64,000 nucleotides of DNA from Paraspadella gotoi (GCA_051294375.1 CM119267.1:2457315-2521314); one strand, 5' to 3'. Shown: positions 11,040 to 21,948, numbered from the stretch's first letter. Notes: generated by a model not told the origin, from the sequence alone. Made by a program: numbers and translations.

Positions 11040-11170
11040 TGTTACTCTCTCTTTCTCTCTCCCTTTTTTCTTTTTCTCTCTGCCTTTTCTCTCATCTCTC
11101 TTTTTCTCATCACTCTTTTTTTCTCCACTCTCTTCTTTTTTTCTCTCTCTATAGATCTTTTTTTTTTCTC
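11040..11170. repeat. Degenerate CT/CTTTTT tract
   Basis: Interrupted CT and T-rich runs with a few A and G. 11171-11475 after it is AT-rich with no feature. Confidence 0.75.
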
Positions 11171-11475
11171 TCATAACAACATTCAGGCAAAAACTCTTAC
11201 TTTATAAATAACTACCGCAATCTCCGAAAGTCATCAGAAATAAACACAACTAATAGCTGGAAAAAAGCAATGTTAGAATTGCTGTAGAGAAATTTATAAT
11301 AAAGAAAGACTATACAACAACTGCTACAAGTCGTAGCAAGGACAACAAATATCTAAAAAACATAAGCCAAAAACATAGTACGACCAAATAGCAAATATAC
11401 TACTCGGAAAACGCATTACCGAACTATTGAAATGCAACAAACAAGAAACCAGCCTACATAATTAATGTCAAGATA

Positions 11476-11559
11476 ATGGAATGCTTTGAGTGCGGCAAGA
11501 GACTATAATTCTACAAGAATCAAATCTGTGAAAAATGCAACAAGGAAGATGATGAATGA
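11476..11559 (+). pseudogene. Zinc-ribbon-like fragment with internal stop
   Basis: The frame from 11476 reads MECFECGKRL, then a TAA stop, then FYKNQICEKCNKEDDE and a stop. The four cysteines form CxxC, about 12 residues, CxxC, the spacing of small zinc ribbons. Upstream the same frame is open for only about 15 codons. It has no family assignment. It may be a decayed mobile-element or gene fragment, or chance in AT-rich DNA. Confidence 0.15.
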
Positions 11560-12060
11560 ACAATTACGACTTTAATTACTTGGATACTTAAATGGGAATC
11601 ATTTAAACTTATATCCAATCTGATAAAGATACTGTTCTGATATATAACTATAAATAACTATAGGAAAAACCTTAAGCATACTCCACTGATTCGGGATAGG
11701 GAGAGAAGTGGTGCGAACGTTTAAAAAGGAATCGGGATCTATGTGTAAATACTTGAAATTTAAAACTTATTGTTATATAATTAGTCCAACTCTTGTAATT
11801 TTGGTTTTTGGGGGAACTAAATAGGGGCTTCATGTAGATCAGCTATTAGTTAAAGTTTACATTTTTTAACGAGTATTACAACAATTTCTTTTACTTTTAC
11901 TTTTACAACTTGTAAAAATCCGAAATATTAATTCTTTAAAAAAAAAAGATTTAATACTTCGAGGCCAAAACAAATAAAAAGGGTCTTTGTGTCCTGAGGT
12001 CGTGAGGTCATCTCAGTGTCTTAGATAAGAGATAATTGGTTGGGATCATAAATGTCCTCA
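11560..12060. other. AT-rich sequence, no feature seen
   Basis: Short poly-A and poly-T runs and a GAGGTC direct doublet near 11995-12008. No gene or RNA was recognised. Confidence 0.6.

Positions 12061-12063
<3 letters not shown>

Positions 12064-12098
<35 letters not shown>
12064..12098. repeat. (GA)n microsatellite
   Basis: Uninterrupted GA dinucleotides of about 33 bases. Confidence 0.95.
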
Positions 12099-12100
<2 letters not shown>

Positions 12101-12283
12101 TCTGATTGGACGATATGCCTCCAAAGGTTGATTCCCAAAATTCAGACAAGCGCAAGTCCGGGCGCTCAAGGAGAAAAAAAGTGAGGAATCTTTTAAAACA
12201 GTTTATAGATAAAAAAAAGTTATTAAAAAACTTATTCACAATAATTGGTGTAGCACCACTGTAAAGGTTATCCCGTTCATTTA

Positions 12284-12372
12284 ATGGTGGTTTAAGGCTT
12301 ACATCACTCTTAACAAGATATGACATGATGCAGGGTCCCTGCTAAGCTTTCAATCTCTACAGTCTGTGTTTA
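12284..12372. repeat. Dispersed repeat family B, partial copy
   Basis: TGGTGGTTTAAGGCTTACATC, then ACTCTTAACAAGATATGACAT, then CAGGGTCCCTGCTAAGCTTTCAATC and ACAGTCT: the ordered blocks of family B (compare 20132-20320). About half of the element is present. Confidence 0.6.
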
Positions 12373-12825
12373 GTTCATTCGTCAGAGTCAGCGCTTCTGA
12401 CATTAATGGAAGTGGTGTAAAGTGTTTACAAAGAAATGTTTTAATTACAATTTGAGCATAAAGGAAATATGTGACTTGACACTATTTTTTATAGTCATTC
12501 CTTGCACGCCACTTGCTTCATCAATAATTAATTAATTAATTATCCTTTTAAGAACAGATTCCTTGAGAATTAATTGATCATTAGCAAATAGGACGCTTAA
12601 AAGAGAACAACTATACTTCACAAAGAATAAAGCGCAACACCCTGAGAAGAAAAACTCGTTAGTCAATACCTGCCTAAACTCCTTCTTCCTGTAAACCTTA
12701 AAATTCCTTGAAACTCTTAATTAACCTTCCTCTAAAACTTCCGAGGTCAGTAATCTTCAAGGAACAGTTTACGTCTTCTGCCTCCGAGCGTCCGAATGCG
12801 CCGTCAAAAAACGTGGACTCGCTTT
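12373..12825. other. AT-rich single-copy-like sequence
   Basis: Contains an (AATT)n patch near 12525-12542. No gene or RNA was recognised. Confidence 0.6.
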
Positions 12826-13001
12826 TTCTCCCTCCTTCTCGCGTCTCCTCTCTCTCCTCTCTCGTCATCTCTCTCTTCTTCTCTCTCTCTCTCTCTACTT
12901 CTCTCTCTCTCTCTCTCTCGTTTGCTTTCTCTCATCTGTCTCGTCTCGTTCTCTCTATTCCTTCTCTCCCGTCTTCTCTGCTCTCTGCTCTCTCTCCTCT
13001 A

Positions 13002-13040
<39 letters not shown>
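12826..13040. repeat. CT-rich tract with (CT)n at 13003-13038
   Basis: A series of CTCTCT runs broken by TCGT and TCAT. The frames are Ser/Leu-rich artefacts. Confidence 0.9.
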
Positions 13041-13041
<1 letters not shown>

Positions 13042-13182
13042 TAAGTTCTGAACATCCCGTTCCCTTTCCTTTTTCCTCCATTTGAAAGTTGACCTTCCCT
13101 ATATTTCTCATCCCACATTCCAGTTTTCCAGTTTTGTCCTTTAACTTACCTTCCTTTGTTCCCGCAATCATTATTGACCTCC

Positions 13183-13326
13183 TTTGTCCTTCCTGTGATT
13201 GCTCTTGTCCAGCTTTGTCCTTCTCTGTGATTGCTCCTTGTCGTCAGCTTTTGTCCTTGCCTGTGATTGCTCTTGTCCTGCTTTGTCCTTCCTGTGACTG
13301 CTCTTGTCCTGCTTTGTCCTTTCGCA
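13183..13326. repeat. ~31-bp minisatellite
   Basis: Four to five direct copies built around TTTGTCCTTCCTGTGATTGC, with the remainder CTCTTGTCCTGC. The units differ by small indels. Confidence 0.8.
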
Positions 13327-13377
13327 CTCCCTTCATCTCTGTGATGATAAGGATTCGATGACGAAGCAAAATTGCGA

Positions 13378-13379
13378 GA

Positions 13380-13419
<40 letters not shown>

Positions 13420-13430
13420 AGACGAAGAAG
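13378..13430. repeat. (GAC)n microsatellite
   Basis: Pure GAC/ACG triplets grading into GAAGAC. Encodes poly-Asp or poly-Val/Arg depending on frame; not a gene. Confidence 0.95.
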
Positions 13431-14090
13431 AAAATTCGGTTCTCGAAATTTGTCCTGAACCACAGAGCACAGTCATCGAAATATTTTTTTACTCGGAAAA
13501 AGGGTGGTAAATCATATGTTAATAAGCTATCGTTTAATCCGTCCAGGTGTATCACAAGAACACTGTCTTATGATATCGGGTTGTAAAAATTATTCATATC
13601 GGAGATATAAGGCTTTTCTTTTTTTGGAGCTCACTTTGTTTTGTTATTTGTTATTTTAACGATAAAAACCTAATTTTTTTTTACTCATAGTCAATAACTG
13701 GATAGTTGAATTATAAATTGAATTATAATTATAATTATAACTGAATTATAAATTGCTTGAACAGCATTTTACTGTATATAAGTTTTAAAATACTAGCCTA
13801 AAGTTTATATGGAAGCACGCGGAAGCACGGCAATTTCCACTGCATTTAATGATTCATCATGTCAGGAAGTTACCATATTTGACTTTTTGTCCGCCGTGTC
13901 CGGCACGGTTAGTTATAATCGAGTCGCTTATCCGATTCCATTCTTGATTCTAATTCCATCTGCGTTGATATTAAAAATTAATTTTCGATTTCTAGACTAA
14001 TTTTTATTCCATTTTTATAATTTTTGATTACTTGACTTTAGAATTTGTTATTTGTTCATCGTTTCCTTTGATTCGATTAATCAACTATCT
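13431..14090. other. AT-rich single-copy-like sequence
   Basis: Includes a run of AATTATAA-type repeats near 13710-13755. No coding or RNA signature. Confidence 0.6.
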
Positions 14091-14092
14091 CG

Positions 14093-14215
14093 CTTCTGAC
14101 TCGACAGTCGACAGGCTTTCTTTCGTCAGGCCTTCAGGCCTCCATCCCTTTTAAAAGATCCGGGAAGTTTTTAATCAAGACTCTCTCACAGTCTCCTTTT
14201 ATTAACTTCTAGAAA
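14093..14215. repeat. Dispersed repeat family B, diverged copy
   Basis: GCTTCTGACTC, GACAGGCTTT, AGGCCTCCATC and TTAATCAAGACTCTCTCACAGTCT follow the family B order, but the middle is shortened. 14216-14540 after it is AT-rich with no feature. Confidence 0.55.
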
Positions 14216-14544
14216 AACAAGTTGTCTTATTAATGAAGTTGTATAAACTGTCTCAATTGTATAAAAGGAACGATTGCTCTATTCTTATTTATTTCTCTAA
14301 CTTTCTCAAGGTTTTTAAACGTTTCGTAAGTTTTAAAATTTGAATAGATTTAAAATTACAAATTTTAAAAACTCACGAAATCTATTTTCACAAAATCTGT
14401 TCATCTTTTTAATCTCGATTCTCAAACGAAGAGGAGAAGAAAATATTCACCTTTAATTTTTAATCATCGCAAAATTTTCCTACAAATTGAATCCCGCATT
14501 TGTAAAATGCTAATCGCTCCCAACTACGAAAGAAAGAGAAGACG

Positions 14545-14622
14545 ACGATGGCGGCGGCCGGCGGCGGCGGAAGGCGGCGGAAGTCGGTGGCGGCAGGCGG
14601 CGGCAGGCGGCGGCGGCGGCGG
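14545..14622. repeat. GGC triplet repeat
   Basis: GGCGGC/GGCA repeats. The following 70 bases (to about 14695) are unique, GC-balanced and hold a 25-codon open stretch directly after a TAA. No splice donor was found, so it was not called a gene. Confidence 0.85.
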
Positions 14623-14718
14623 CCTAACGCTTTATTACCGTCTACGAGGCCCTAATTTGTCTCCTTCGGAGGAAGATCATGAACGAGCTGACGCGGGACC
14701 CTTGACAAGACAAATGAG

Positions 14719-14818
14719 TTAGAGAGAGAGAAGAGAAGAGAGAGAGACGAGAGAGACGAGAGGAGAGGAGAGAGAGAGAGTAGAGAGAGGAAGAGAGAGA
14801 GAGAGAGAGAGAGAGAGC
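14719..14818. repeat. (GA)n tract
   Basis: GA dinucleotides with GAGAC and GAGGA interruptions. Confidence 0.9.
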
Positions 14819-14929
14819 AACAGGATGGAATATTGGGAAATGCATTGAGACAGCGTCTCTTTTCATCGGCGATTCGTGTTGCTGCATTTTAATCTACGCG
14901 ACGAAGAAAGCGGAGCGTGACCTGAAAGT

Positions 14930-15010
14930 TAGAAGGGAGGAAAGGAGGAAAAAAGGGAGGAAAGAAGGAAAGGAGAAAAGAAAGAAGGAAAGAAAGAAAG
15001 AAGGAAGGGC
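14930..15010. repeat. GGAA/GAAA purine tract
   Basis: AAGGAGGAAA and (GAAA)n units. 15011-15270 after it is unique-looking with no feature. Confidence 0.85.
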
Positions 15011-15269
15011 ATGATCTGCATCCAGTCTCCACGACCTGAACGTGTGTCTCTCGCGTCGCGTCACGTGATCTCACCTAAATTACATTTTCCTTTGTTCCTT
15101 TTCTCACTTCACATTTCATGCGTGACACTCATCTCTAAAATCTGATGGAAAATACAAGCTGAGGTGATGTTGAAATGGTGTTGAAGCGTGTATATGAATT
15201 GAATTTAAATGCTTATGTTGTAGTCGGGAATTGCAATAAGTTCACCCCACCTATAATCATGACACGTTC

Positions 15270-15425
15270 GGTGGTGACCCGATGGCTAACTGAGTAATAC
15301 CACCAGCTCATTACCATTTGGTACCGGGATCGATTGTCAAGGGTAGATCCTGCGGGAAGCCTGAGGACGGCCGTGGAGGCCGCTTTGGGGGCCTGGAAAA
15401 CCCTCAAACCCCCAACCCCGAACCC
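15270..15425 (+). mobile_element. tRNA-derived SINE-like element
   Basis: TGGCTAACTGAG (15283-15294) resembles a Pol III A box and GGATCGATTG (15327-15336) a B box, at tRNA spacing. Between them lies CAGCTCATTACCATTTGGTACC, an anticodon-arm-like region. The same order and wording recur at 31760-31860 and 42040-42140 on the other strand (AGCTCATGAC, then GGTAC or AGTAC, then a B box). This makes a three-member tRNA-SINE family. The 3' body is GC-rich and its end is unclear. Confidence 0.5.
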
Positions 15426-15655
15426 GTTCCATGACTGCTTGAGGAGGTTAAAGAAGCACTCTTCAAGTCTTTCGGCACCACTCTAGCTCCTTAGTTCCAA
15501 TATACGATTCTGTTAGAATTCTTTTTAATGCTCTAATGATTTAATGCGTCTGAACTGAAAGTGAAGTATCGACCGAACGTTGAGATTGGACACTTGGCGT
15601 TAGAAATGACGTCAACTCGCGGAATCGTCGTCGATTTTGACGGACATTAGGAATC
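15426..15655. other. Unique-looking spacer
   Basis: Balanced composition, no repeat, no recognisable gene. Confidence 0.6.
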
Positions 15656-15740
15656 GATTTTGATGAGGATGAGGAGGAGGAGAAAAAAGAGGAGGAGGAA
15701 GAATAGGAGAATGAGAAGGAGGAGGAGGAGAATTAGGGGA
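15656..15740. repeat. (GGA)n-rich tract
   Basis: GAGGATGAGGAGGAGGAG-type purine repeat. 15741-15945 after it is AT-rich without features. Confidence 0.85.
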
Positions 15741-15951
15741 AGAACAGATAATAATTGATTAATAAGTTAAATAATAGATAATTAGGTTTCATTATTTGTA
15801 ATTAATATTATCATTTGGTGCCAGGGACAACAAGGACAAACTTAAAAACTAATTTCATTCTGAATATAAGCTGAAATGAGGAAATGGGGAAATATGGTCG
15901 AAGTCATTGTGAAAAGACATTAATGTTTTAAATTCTTAGTTGCTTCATTTT

Positions 15952-16050
15952 TCTCCTCCTCCTCCTCCTCCTCCTCCTCAGGAGATTAAAAAGAACATGG
16001 AATTAAAGAGGAGGAGGAAGAGGAGGAGGAGGAGGAGAAGGAGGAGGAGG
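15952..16050. repeat. (CTC)n and (GAG)n inverted pair
   Basis: (CTC)n at about 15952-15978 faces (GAG)n at about 16010-16050 across a spacer of roughly 30 bases. The arms are reverse complements and can form a long hairpin. Confidence 0.8.
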
Positions 16051-16649
16051 GTGAAAAAAGGTCAGGAGGGGCTGAGAAATTAGCGAGGCGCCAAAAGGAA
16101 AAAAAAAGAGGAAAAGAGAGAAAAAAAATAGAAAAACAGACAAGAGAAAGAAAAATAATTGGGAAAGAAAAAAAAAAGAAAAAAAAATCATAAAGTTTAA
16201 TTAAGAAATAAAATCATAGAAAAAAGAAAAAAAAATTGGGAAAAGGAAAATTATTAAAAGAAGAAAAAAAATTAGAAAGAAAAAAAAACATCTGAGGAAA
16301 CAATTAGAAGAAACAAGTTGGCCTTTGCCTTGTTGAGAGAGGAAATAAAGAAAGGGAAAAGANNNNNNNNNNNNNNNNNNNNNNNNNNNNNNNNNNNNNN
16401 NNNNNNNNNNNNNNNNNNNNNNNNNNNNNNNNNNNNNNNNNNNNNNNNNNNNNNNNNNNNNNNNNNNNNNNNNNNNNNNNNNNNNNNNNNNNNNNNNNNN
16501 NNNNNNNNNNNNNNNNNNNNNNNNNNNNNNNNNNNNNNNNNNNNNNNNNNNNNNNNNNNNNNNNNNNNNNNNNNNNNNNNNNNNNNNNNNNNNNNNNNNN
16601 NNNNNNNNNNNNNNNNNNNNNNNNNNNNNNNNNNNNNNNNNNNNNNNNN
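16051..16649. repeat. A-rich purine tract with gap
   Basis: AGAAAAAAAA-type sequence to 16362, then Ns at 16363-16649. The short non-repeat after it (16650-16822) contains GTCCGTCCGTCCGACTGACTGTCTGTCT, similar to the GTC-rich part of family A. Confidence 0.75.
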
Positions 16650-16819
16650 GTTACTTAAATCATGTCAGAACATCGAATTATGATAAATTTTGATAAATTA
16701 GGCCAAAAAAAACCGATGTCCGTCCGTCCGACTGACTGTCTGTCTTTCTGTTTTTTACGATCCTATGTTTTGATAATATATTAAACAAAAATTTATAGGA
16801 CTTTATAGGTGATTTGCAT

Positions 16820-16822
<3 letters not shown>

Positions 16823-16855
<33 letters not shown>

Positions 16856-17266
16856 NNNNNNNNNNNNNNNNNNNNNNNNNNNNNNNNNNNNNNNNNNNNN
16901 NNNNNNNNNNNNNNNNNNNNNNNNNNNNNNNNNNNNNNNNNNNNNNNNNNNNNNNNNNNNNNNNNNNNNNNNNNNNNNNNNNNNNNNNNNNNNNNNNNNN
17001 NNNNNNNNNNNNNNNNNNNNNNNNNNNNNNNNNNNNNNNNNNNNNNNNNNNNNNNNNNNNNNNNNNNNNNNNNNNNNNNNNNNNNNNNNNNNNNNNNNNN
17101 NNNNNNNNNNNNNNNNNNNNNNNNNNNNNNNNNNNNNNNNNNNNNNNNNNNNNNNNNNNNNNNNNNNNNNNNNNNNNNNNNNNNNNNNNNNNNNNNNNNN
17201 NNNNNNNNNNNNNNNNNNNNNNNNNNNNNNNNNNNNNNNNNNNNNNGAGAGAGAGAGAGAAAGAGT
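16823..17266. repeat. (CT)n - gap - (GA)n
   Basis: (CT)n fills 16823-16855, Ns 16856-17246, then (GA)n to 17262. The strand switch across the gap means the arms are inverted, as in the resolved pairs at 45.1 and 56.6 kb. Confidence 0.85.
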
Positions 17267-17429
17267 GTGTGTGACGAGGGTCGAATAAAAACGACCACAA
17301 AATGGAGACAAAAAATATGAAGAAGAAAAAATAAAAAAAATAAATAAAAGAAAAAAGAGGAGTTTCTTTGGGAAGGAATTTATGAGGCTTTTGAAAGAGA
17401 CTTAAAAGAGACTTATTCATCGCCTTTGA

Positions 17430-17675
17430 TGCAAGGACATCAACATCATCTTCAACATCAACATCATCATCATCATCATCATCAGCATCATCATCATCTT
17501 CAACATCATCATCTTCATCATCCTCAACATCATCTTCAACATCATCTTCAACATCACCATCTTCGACATCATAAGCATTTTCAACGTCATCATCATCATN
17601 NNNNNNNNNCATCATCATCTTCAACGCCATTATCATCTTCATCATCATTATCATCATTGTCATCATCTTTGCCTC
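17430..17675. repeat. (CAT)n / CATCTTCAA repeat
   Basis: CAT triplets with a CATCATCTTCAA higher-order unit and a 10-N gap at 17600-17609. Gives His/Gln- or Asp/Val-rich frames. 17676-18015 after it is AT-rich with no feature. Confidence 0.9.
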
Positions 17676-18017
17676 TCAAAACCTGGAAACGATTTTCGAT
17701 TCTGTTTTTGAGGATCAAATATTTTGCAGACCGCCCTCGATGCCCTAGATACAGTCAATGCGGTTGTTGTCAATACTAATAGTAATAGTAATAGTGTTGT
17801 TTTTGCCGTCAATTCTTTTAATGATAATTTTCTTCCGGTAACAATCCAATACGAAAGTTAAAAGAATAATCGTTTCATCATAATTTAAAAGAATATTTTT
17901 TTTAAATTTAAAAAATAAATAAATAATTACATTTTTCACTCAGTATTATAAATAATATAGGGAGTGTTCTTTTCTTACAATTGAAACTTTTTTTGATATA
18001 TTATATCCCTTTATTGA

Positions 18018-18222
18018 TAGGGAAGCCAGGTACTCTGGGAGTGAATAAACGAGACTGTGAGAGAGTCTTGATTGAAAGCTTGCAGGGACCTGCTATGTTA
18101 ATATCTTGTAAGAGTGATGGAGGCCTTAAACCACCAAAGCCTGTCGAAAGTCAGGAGCAAGATAGCTTATTTATTAAATGAATGGATAATTTTTATATTG
18201 GTCGTACCAATTTCATAAGAGT
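18018..18222. repeat. Dispersed repeat family B, near-complete copy
   Basis: Reverse-complement match to 20132-20320 along almost its whole length. Ends in ATTGGTCGTACCAAT, a 6+6 bp hairpin with a 3-base loop. No B box or coding sequence; probably a non-autonomous element. Confidence 0.75.
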
Positions 18223-18299
18223 TCGACATTCGAATTTAAAGTATAGCTTCCTTTAATATATTTGAAGGGTATTGTCGTCTTCTAGAAATAGAAAGATGT

Positions 18300-18300
18300 A

Positions 18301-18331
<31 letters not shown>

Positions 18332-18606
18332 CTCTTTCTTTTCTCTCTCTCTCTCTCCTCTCTCTCTGCTCTCTCTCTCTCTCTCTCTCTCTCTCTCGAC
18401 CTCCCTTCCAATTTCTTTTTCTCCCAATCCATATGAAACCCAGAGACACTTTTTTTCCATCGCTGATGCGGAGTAAATCTTTTATGCTCACTGGGAGAAG
18501 GAAATTATAGTAATTCATAGCCTGACTTGTTGCTCTTTATTTTCCTTACTCTCCTTTCTCACTCTCTCTCTTCTCTCTCCTCTCTCTCTCTCTTCCTCCC
18601 TCTCCT

Positions 18607-18639
<33 letters not shown>

Positions 18640-18680
18640 TTCTCCTTCTTTCCTCTCTTTTCTCTCTCTCTCTCTTGAAT
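18300..18680. repeat. CT-rich tracts
   Basis: (CT)n at 18300-18326, 18338-18397 and 18558-18676, separated by about 150 bases of unique sequence. Confidence 0.9.
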
Positions 18681-18799
18681 TTTAATAAGAACAGAAAGGA
18701 ACGAGGTAAAGTCTAAAAATTATTCACTAAGAGAAAAATAGAGAAACAGAAAATATTTATTTGTGATTGTTGTATTCAGAATCATGACGTAAAAAAATT

Positions 18800-19408
18800 T
18801 ACACTGCGGCGCAAAATAAAGAAGACACTTGTTAGCTCTATTTCTTTTTTAATTTAGGAAAAATATTTATAAAAAGTAATGCTTTTTTAAAAAGCTATCG
18901 ATTGGTGCAAAAAAAAAATTAATTGGTTCAGGCAGTAGAATACAACAAATATTTTAAAGTCAGAATCTGAAAACGGAATTGGGAAAAAATGATTTTTGAA
19001 GTTTAAGTTGATGATACTTCTTTTTCTGACTGATAATAAAGTATTATTTTTCTATATAGTTTCCTTACTTATTTTAATTAGATTAGGGTCAAAAATGGTT
19101 GACACCTATCCCTACAAATATTCTATGCTGAGTTTGTTCAGCTAAATTCTTATTATAAACATTTTATAATAGTAAAAAGTTATTGACTCTTGTTGACTAA
19201 AAAAAAATTAATTTCTTTTTTCTCGATTTTTTGTCCCAATCGACGTCCTCTAACATTCGACCGCTTTGCTCGATTTTATTGGTACTGGGACCAATTGCTT
19301 TATCTTTCAATTAGCTTTGTTTCATGCTTCAATGTCTTTGTAGAATTCAGCCATCCAATACGGTTTTTCCGATTTTAAAAAGTGTCTTCTTTTTTTGAGT
19401 CACTGTGT
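18800..19408. mobile_element. Tc1/mariner-type non-autonomous element
   Basis: Left end ACACTGCGGCGCAAAATAAA then GAAGACACTT (18801-18830). The right end (19380-19408) is its inverted match: AGTGTCTTCTTTTTTTGAGT then CACTGTGT. The inner 16-17 bases pair almost perfectly, the outer ends less so. CAGTG...AAA...ACACTT ends are typical of Tc1-like transposons. The left end abuts TA; the right flank TA is not exact. The interior of about 0.55 kb is AT-rich with no intact transposase frame. Confidence 0.55.
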
Positions 19409-19700
19409 GCCTAGCGATCTTATCAAAAGAGAAAACATTGTTATATTAATTATTATTGTTGTTTCAAGTTTTCTACTTCACCAACCTTTTTTGAAATCCA
19501 GGAAAATTCTAAAGGATTTCAATTTTTTATCTTTTTTTTTCCGTTTTTCTTTTTTCCTTAAAATTTTATCGAGTTTTTTGGTTTTAATAAATTTTTAATG
19601 CTGCGTTTCTCTCTCTACTTTCCTCTGGGCTTTTTCTCTCCTTGTGGCAAAAATAAAGCAGGGTGGATTATGGAGATCTTGCATAATTAAGATGTAAAAA
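19409..19700. other. AT-rich sequence, no feature seen
   Basis: T-rich runs near 19520-19570 and unique sequence; no gene. Confidence 0.6.
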
Positions 19701-19704
19701 GGGA

Positions 19705-19708
<4 letters not shown>

Positions 19709-19760
<52 letters not shown>
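19709..19760. repeat. (GA)n microsatellite
   Basis: Pure GA of about 50 bases. 19800-20130 after it is unique-looking. Confidence 0.95.
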
Positions 19761-19763
<3 letters not shown>

Positions 19764-20131
19764 GAGACAGTCAGGAAGATAAGGAGCAAGAGGAAATAAA
19801 CTATTGGACAACTATTAGTATTCAGACTCTGAGATGATCTGAGTGATTTACCGACGATGTTGTGGGTGTTTCTACCGACAAAGTGACTCCGTGATAAGCT
19901 GATCCGGCTAAAAATATTGGATAATTGATAACTAATCAGAGGAAATTTGAAGGTGACTTCGTTTCATTGACACAAAGGTCACGTGACTACACGAAATTTA
20001 AAACATCTGGTTGTGCACTTATTTGTCTCAGTATTAACTGAAACAACTTACAACGCATTAACTTTCTGACCCGCGATTCCAAATGACCAACCGACCAAGG
20101 CGGAATAATTAACTGAAATACTTAATCATTT

Positions 20132-20322
20132 TATGAAATTGGTACGACCAATATAAAAATGATCCATTCATTTAATAAATAAGCTATCTTGCCCCTGACT
20201 TTGGACAGGCTTTGGTGGTTTAAGGCCTCCATCACTCTTACGTGATAATGACATTGCAGGTCCCTGCCAGTTTTCAATCAATAATCTCTCACAGTCTCGT
20301 TTATTCACTCCCACTCCCACTA
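20132..20322. repeat. Dispersed repeat family B, near-complete copy
   Basis: Starts GAAATTGGTACGACCAATAT, then ATTTAATAAATAAGCTATCTTGC, CCCTGACTTTGGACAGGC, TGGTGGTTTAAGGCC, then TCAATC and TCTCACAGTCTCGTTTATTCAC. Inverted relative to 18018-18222, with the hairpin ends facing inward. Confidence 0.75.
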
Positions 20323-20391
20323 ATTCTTCGAGTGCAAATGTTTCATACTTGTGTAGTCACACGATAACATAGAAGTAAGGTCACCTTGTCA

Positions 20392-20511
<120 letters not shown>

Positions 20512-20679
20512 GTGTGAAACCAAGATAGTGAGAGAGCGAGAGTTAAAATCGTGAGAGTGAAAACGATAAGCGATTAAAAATAAAATTATGCATTCATTCT
20601 CTTCACTTCACTTCTTTCACGAGCAACTTAATACGCATACATAATTATGACTTTCAACTTAAATGTTTTATTAAATAGA

Positions 20680-20852
20680 TTAAAGAGAGAAAATAAAGGA
20701 CTTAGAGAGAGAAAGGGAGAAAGACGTAAAGAAAAACAAGAAGGAGAGAGGGAGAAAAAGGCAGAAAGAGAGAGATTAGAGAGAGAGAGAGAGAGAGAGC
20801 TGAACCAAAGAGATGCGAGAGAGAGAGAGAGAGTGAGAGTGAGAGTGAGAGA
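20680..20852. repeat. Interrupted GA tract
   Basis: GAGAGA runs with AAAG and GTGAGA interruptions. 20853-21455 after it is AT-rich. It includes GAAATTGGTACAACCAATAT at 21222-21241, the family B hairpin end alone. Confidence 0.85.
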
Positions 20853-21469
20853 GAGTCTTGCGATAAACCGATTTCTGGTCAGGGAGACGAATGAGTTTTG
20901 GTTGGGGGAAAACTCTTATCTCGATTCTCCTTTTCGAGATTCGAAAAATCACGTTTCGCTTATCATTTTTTACCGAATCTCTGCTCATTTAAATGAAGAG
21001 AGACAGACGTAGGAGAGAGATAGAGAGCGAGAGCTTTTTCTTTTCTTTTCTTCATTATTATCAAAACCAATATTAACAAACGTAGTAATGGTTCAAAAAA
21101 GGATTGTAAAATGCATAACGAATAATAATTAAGTATGGAATCATCTTCTTTCGTTAACAGCCAATCGACAAGAACCAAATGATTAAATTAAACTGAGCGA
21201 AAGCAAATAATTTTGAGATTATGAAATTGGTACAACCAATATGTTAGCAAAGATTCCTAACAAATCTATCTTTTATCATCTCGTTACTACGTATAAAAAT
21301 TATCGCAAATTATACTTTACAAAACCGAACGGTATGTGCATTAAATTTAAAAAAACAAAACGAAAAATCTGGAAAAAAAAAAGCAGTTGATGGCAAAAAG
21401 AAAAATGTCTTTTCTGTTGTGTAATCGAGTTTGCATCATTAGCGTTACTGGCTGCCGACGGGGACATCG

Positions 21470-21578
21470 TTCTCGTCGTCGTCGTCATGGTTGTCGTTGT
21501 CGTCGTTGTCTATCGATGGGTAAAAACATTAGAGGCGCAAAGAAAAACATTACTAAACATAAAAATCAGACGGGCATG

Positions 21579-21613
<35 letters not shown>

Positions 21614-21622
21614 CGTCGACTG
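21470..21622. repeat. (GTC)n tracts
   Basis: GTC/GTT triplets at about 21473-21512 and (GTC)n at 21578-21620. The Val/Arg/Ser-rich frames are artefacts. Confidence 0.9.
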
Positions 21623-21657
21623 TTGGAGGCGAAATATTCAAGATTTCTTACAGGTTT

Positions 21658-21948
21658 TTAGTTGCTCCGCGAGTGCTCGCGGAGCAACTCTATAAGTCAC
21701 TTTTCGGTTCGGTCGGCGGTCGTCGGTCGGTTGGTCGTGGTTCGTCCGTCGTTGTCCAGTCCCACTTACGTTTAAAACGCTTATAACTTGCCTATAGTTT
21801 GTTGCTCATTTTGTTAAAAAAACAAATCTAAGCGGACTACTGGCGCCGCCTTTTTTTTTAAAGAATCTTTAAAAACTATAACGAATAAATGATATGATAA
21901 TAAAAGAAAAGTAATGCGGCGCGCAACACTGTTGAATAACCGTTCTTC
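21658..21948 (-). mobile_element. Dispersed repeat family A, near full length
   Basis: Begins with a near-perfect 28-bp palindrome (21661-21688): GTTGCTCCGCGAG against CTCGCGGAGCAAC. Then come TCTATAA, CACTTTTCGG, a GGTC/GTCGG repeat, CGCTTATAACTTGCCTATAG, a TTGTTAAAA block, and a TGCGGCGCGCAACACT/AATAACCGTTCT end. Read on the minus strand it finishes hairpin, then GCAACTAAAA. Compare 46107-46405 and 57400-57697. Confidence 0.65.

Noticed and set aside
14623-14700. Possible exon reading FITVYEALICLLRRKIMNELTRDP
   Set aside because: Starts right after a stop, has no clear splice acceptor or donor, and is only 25 codons long; no family recognised.
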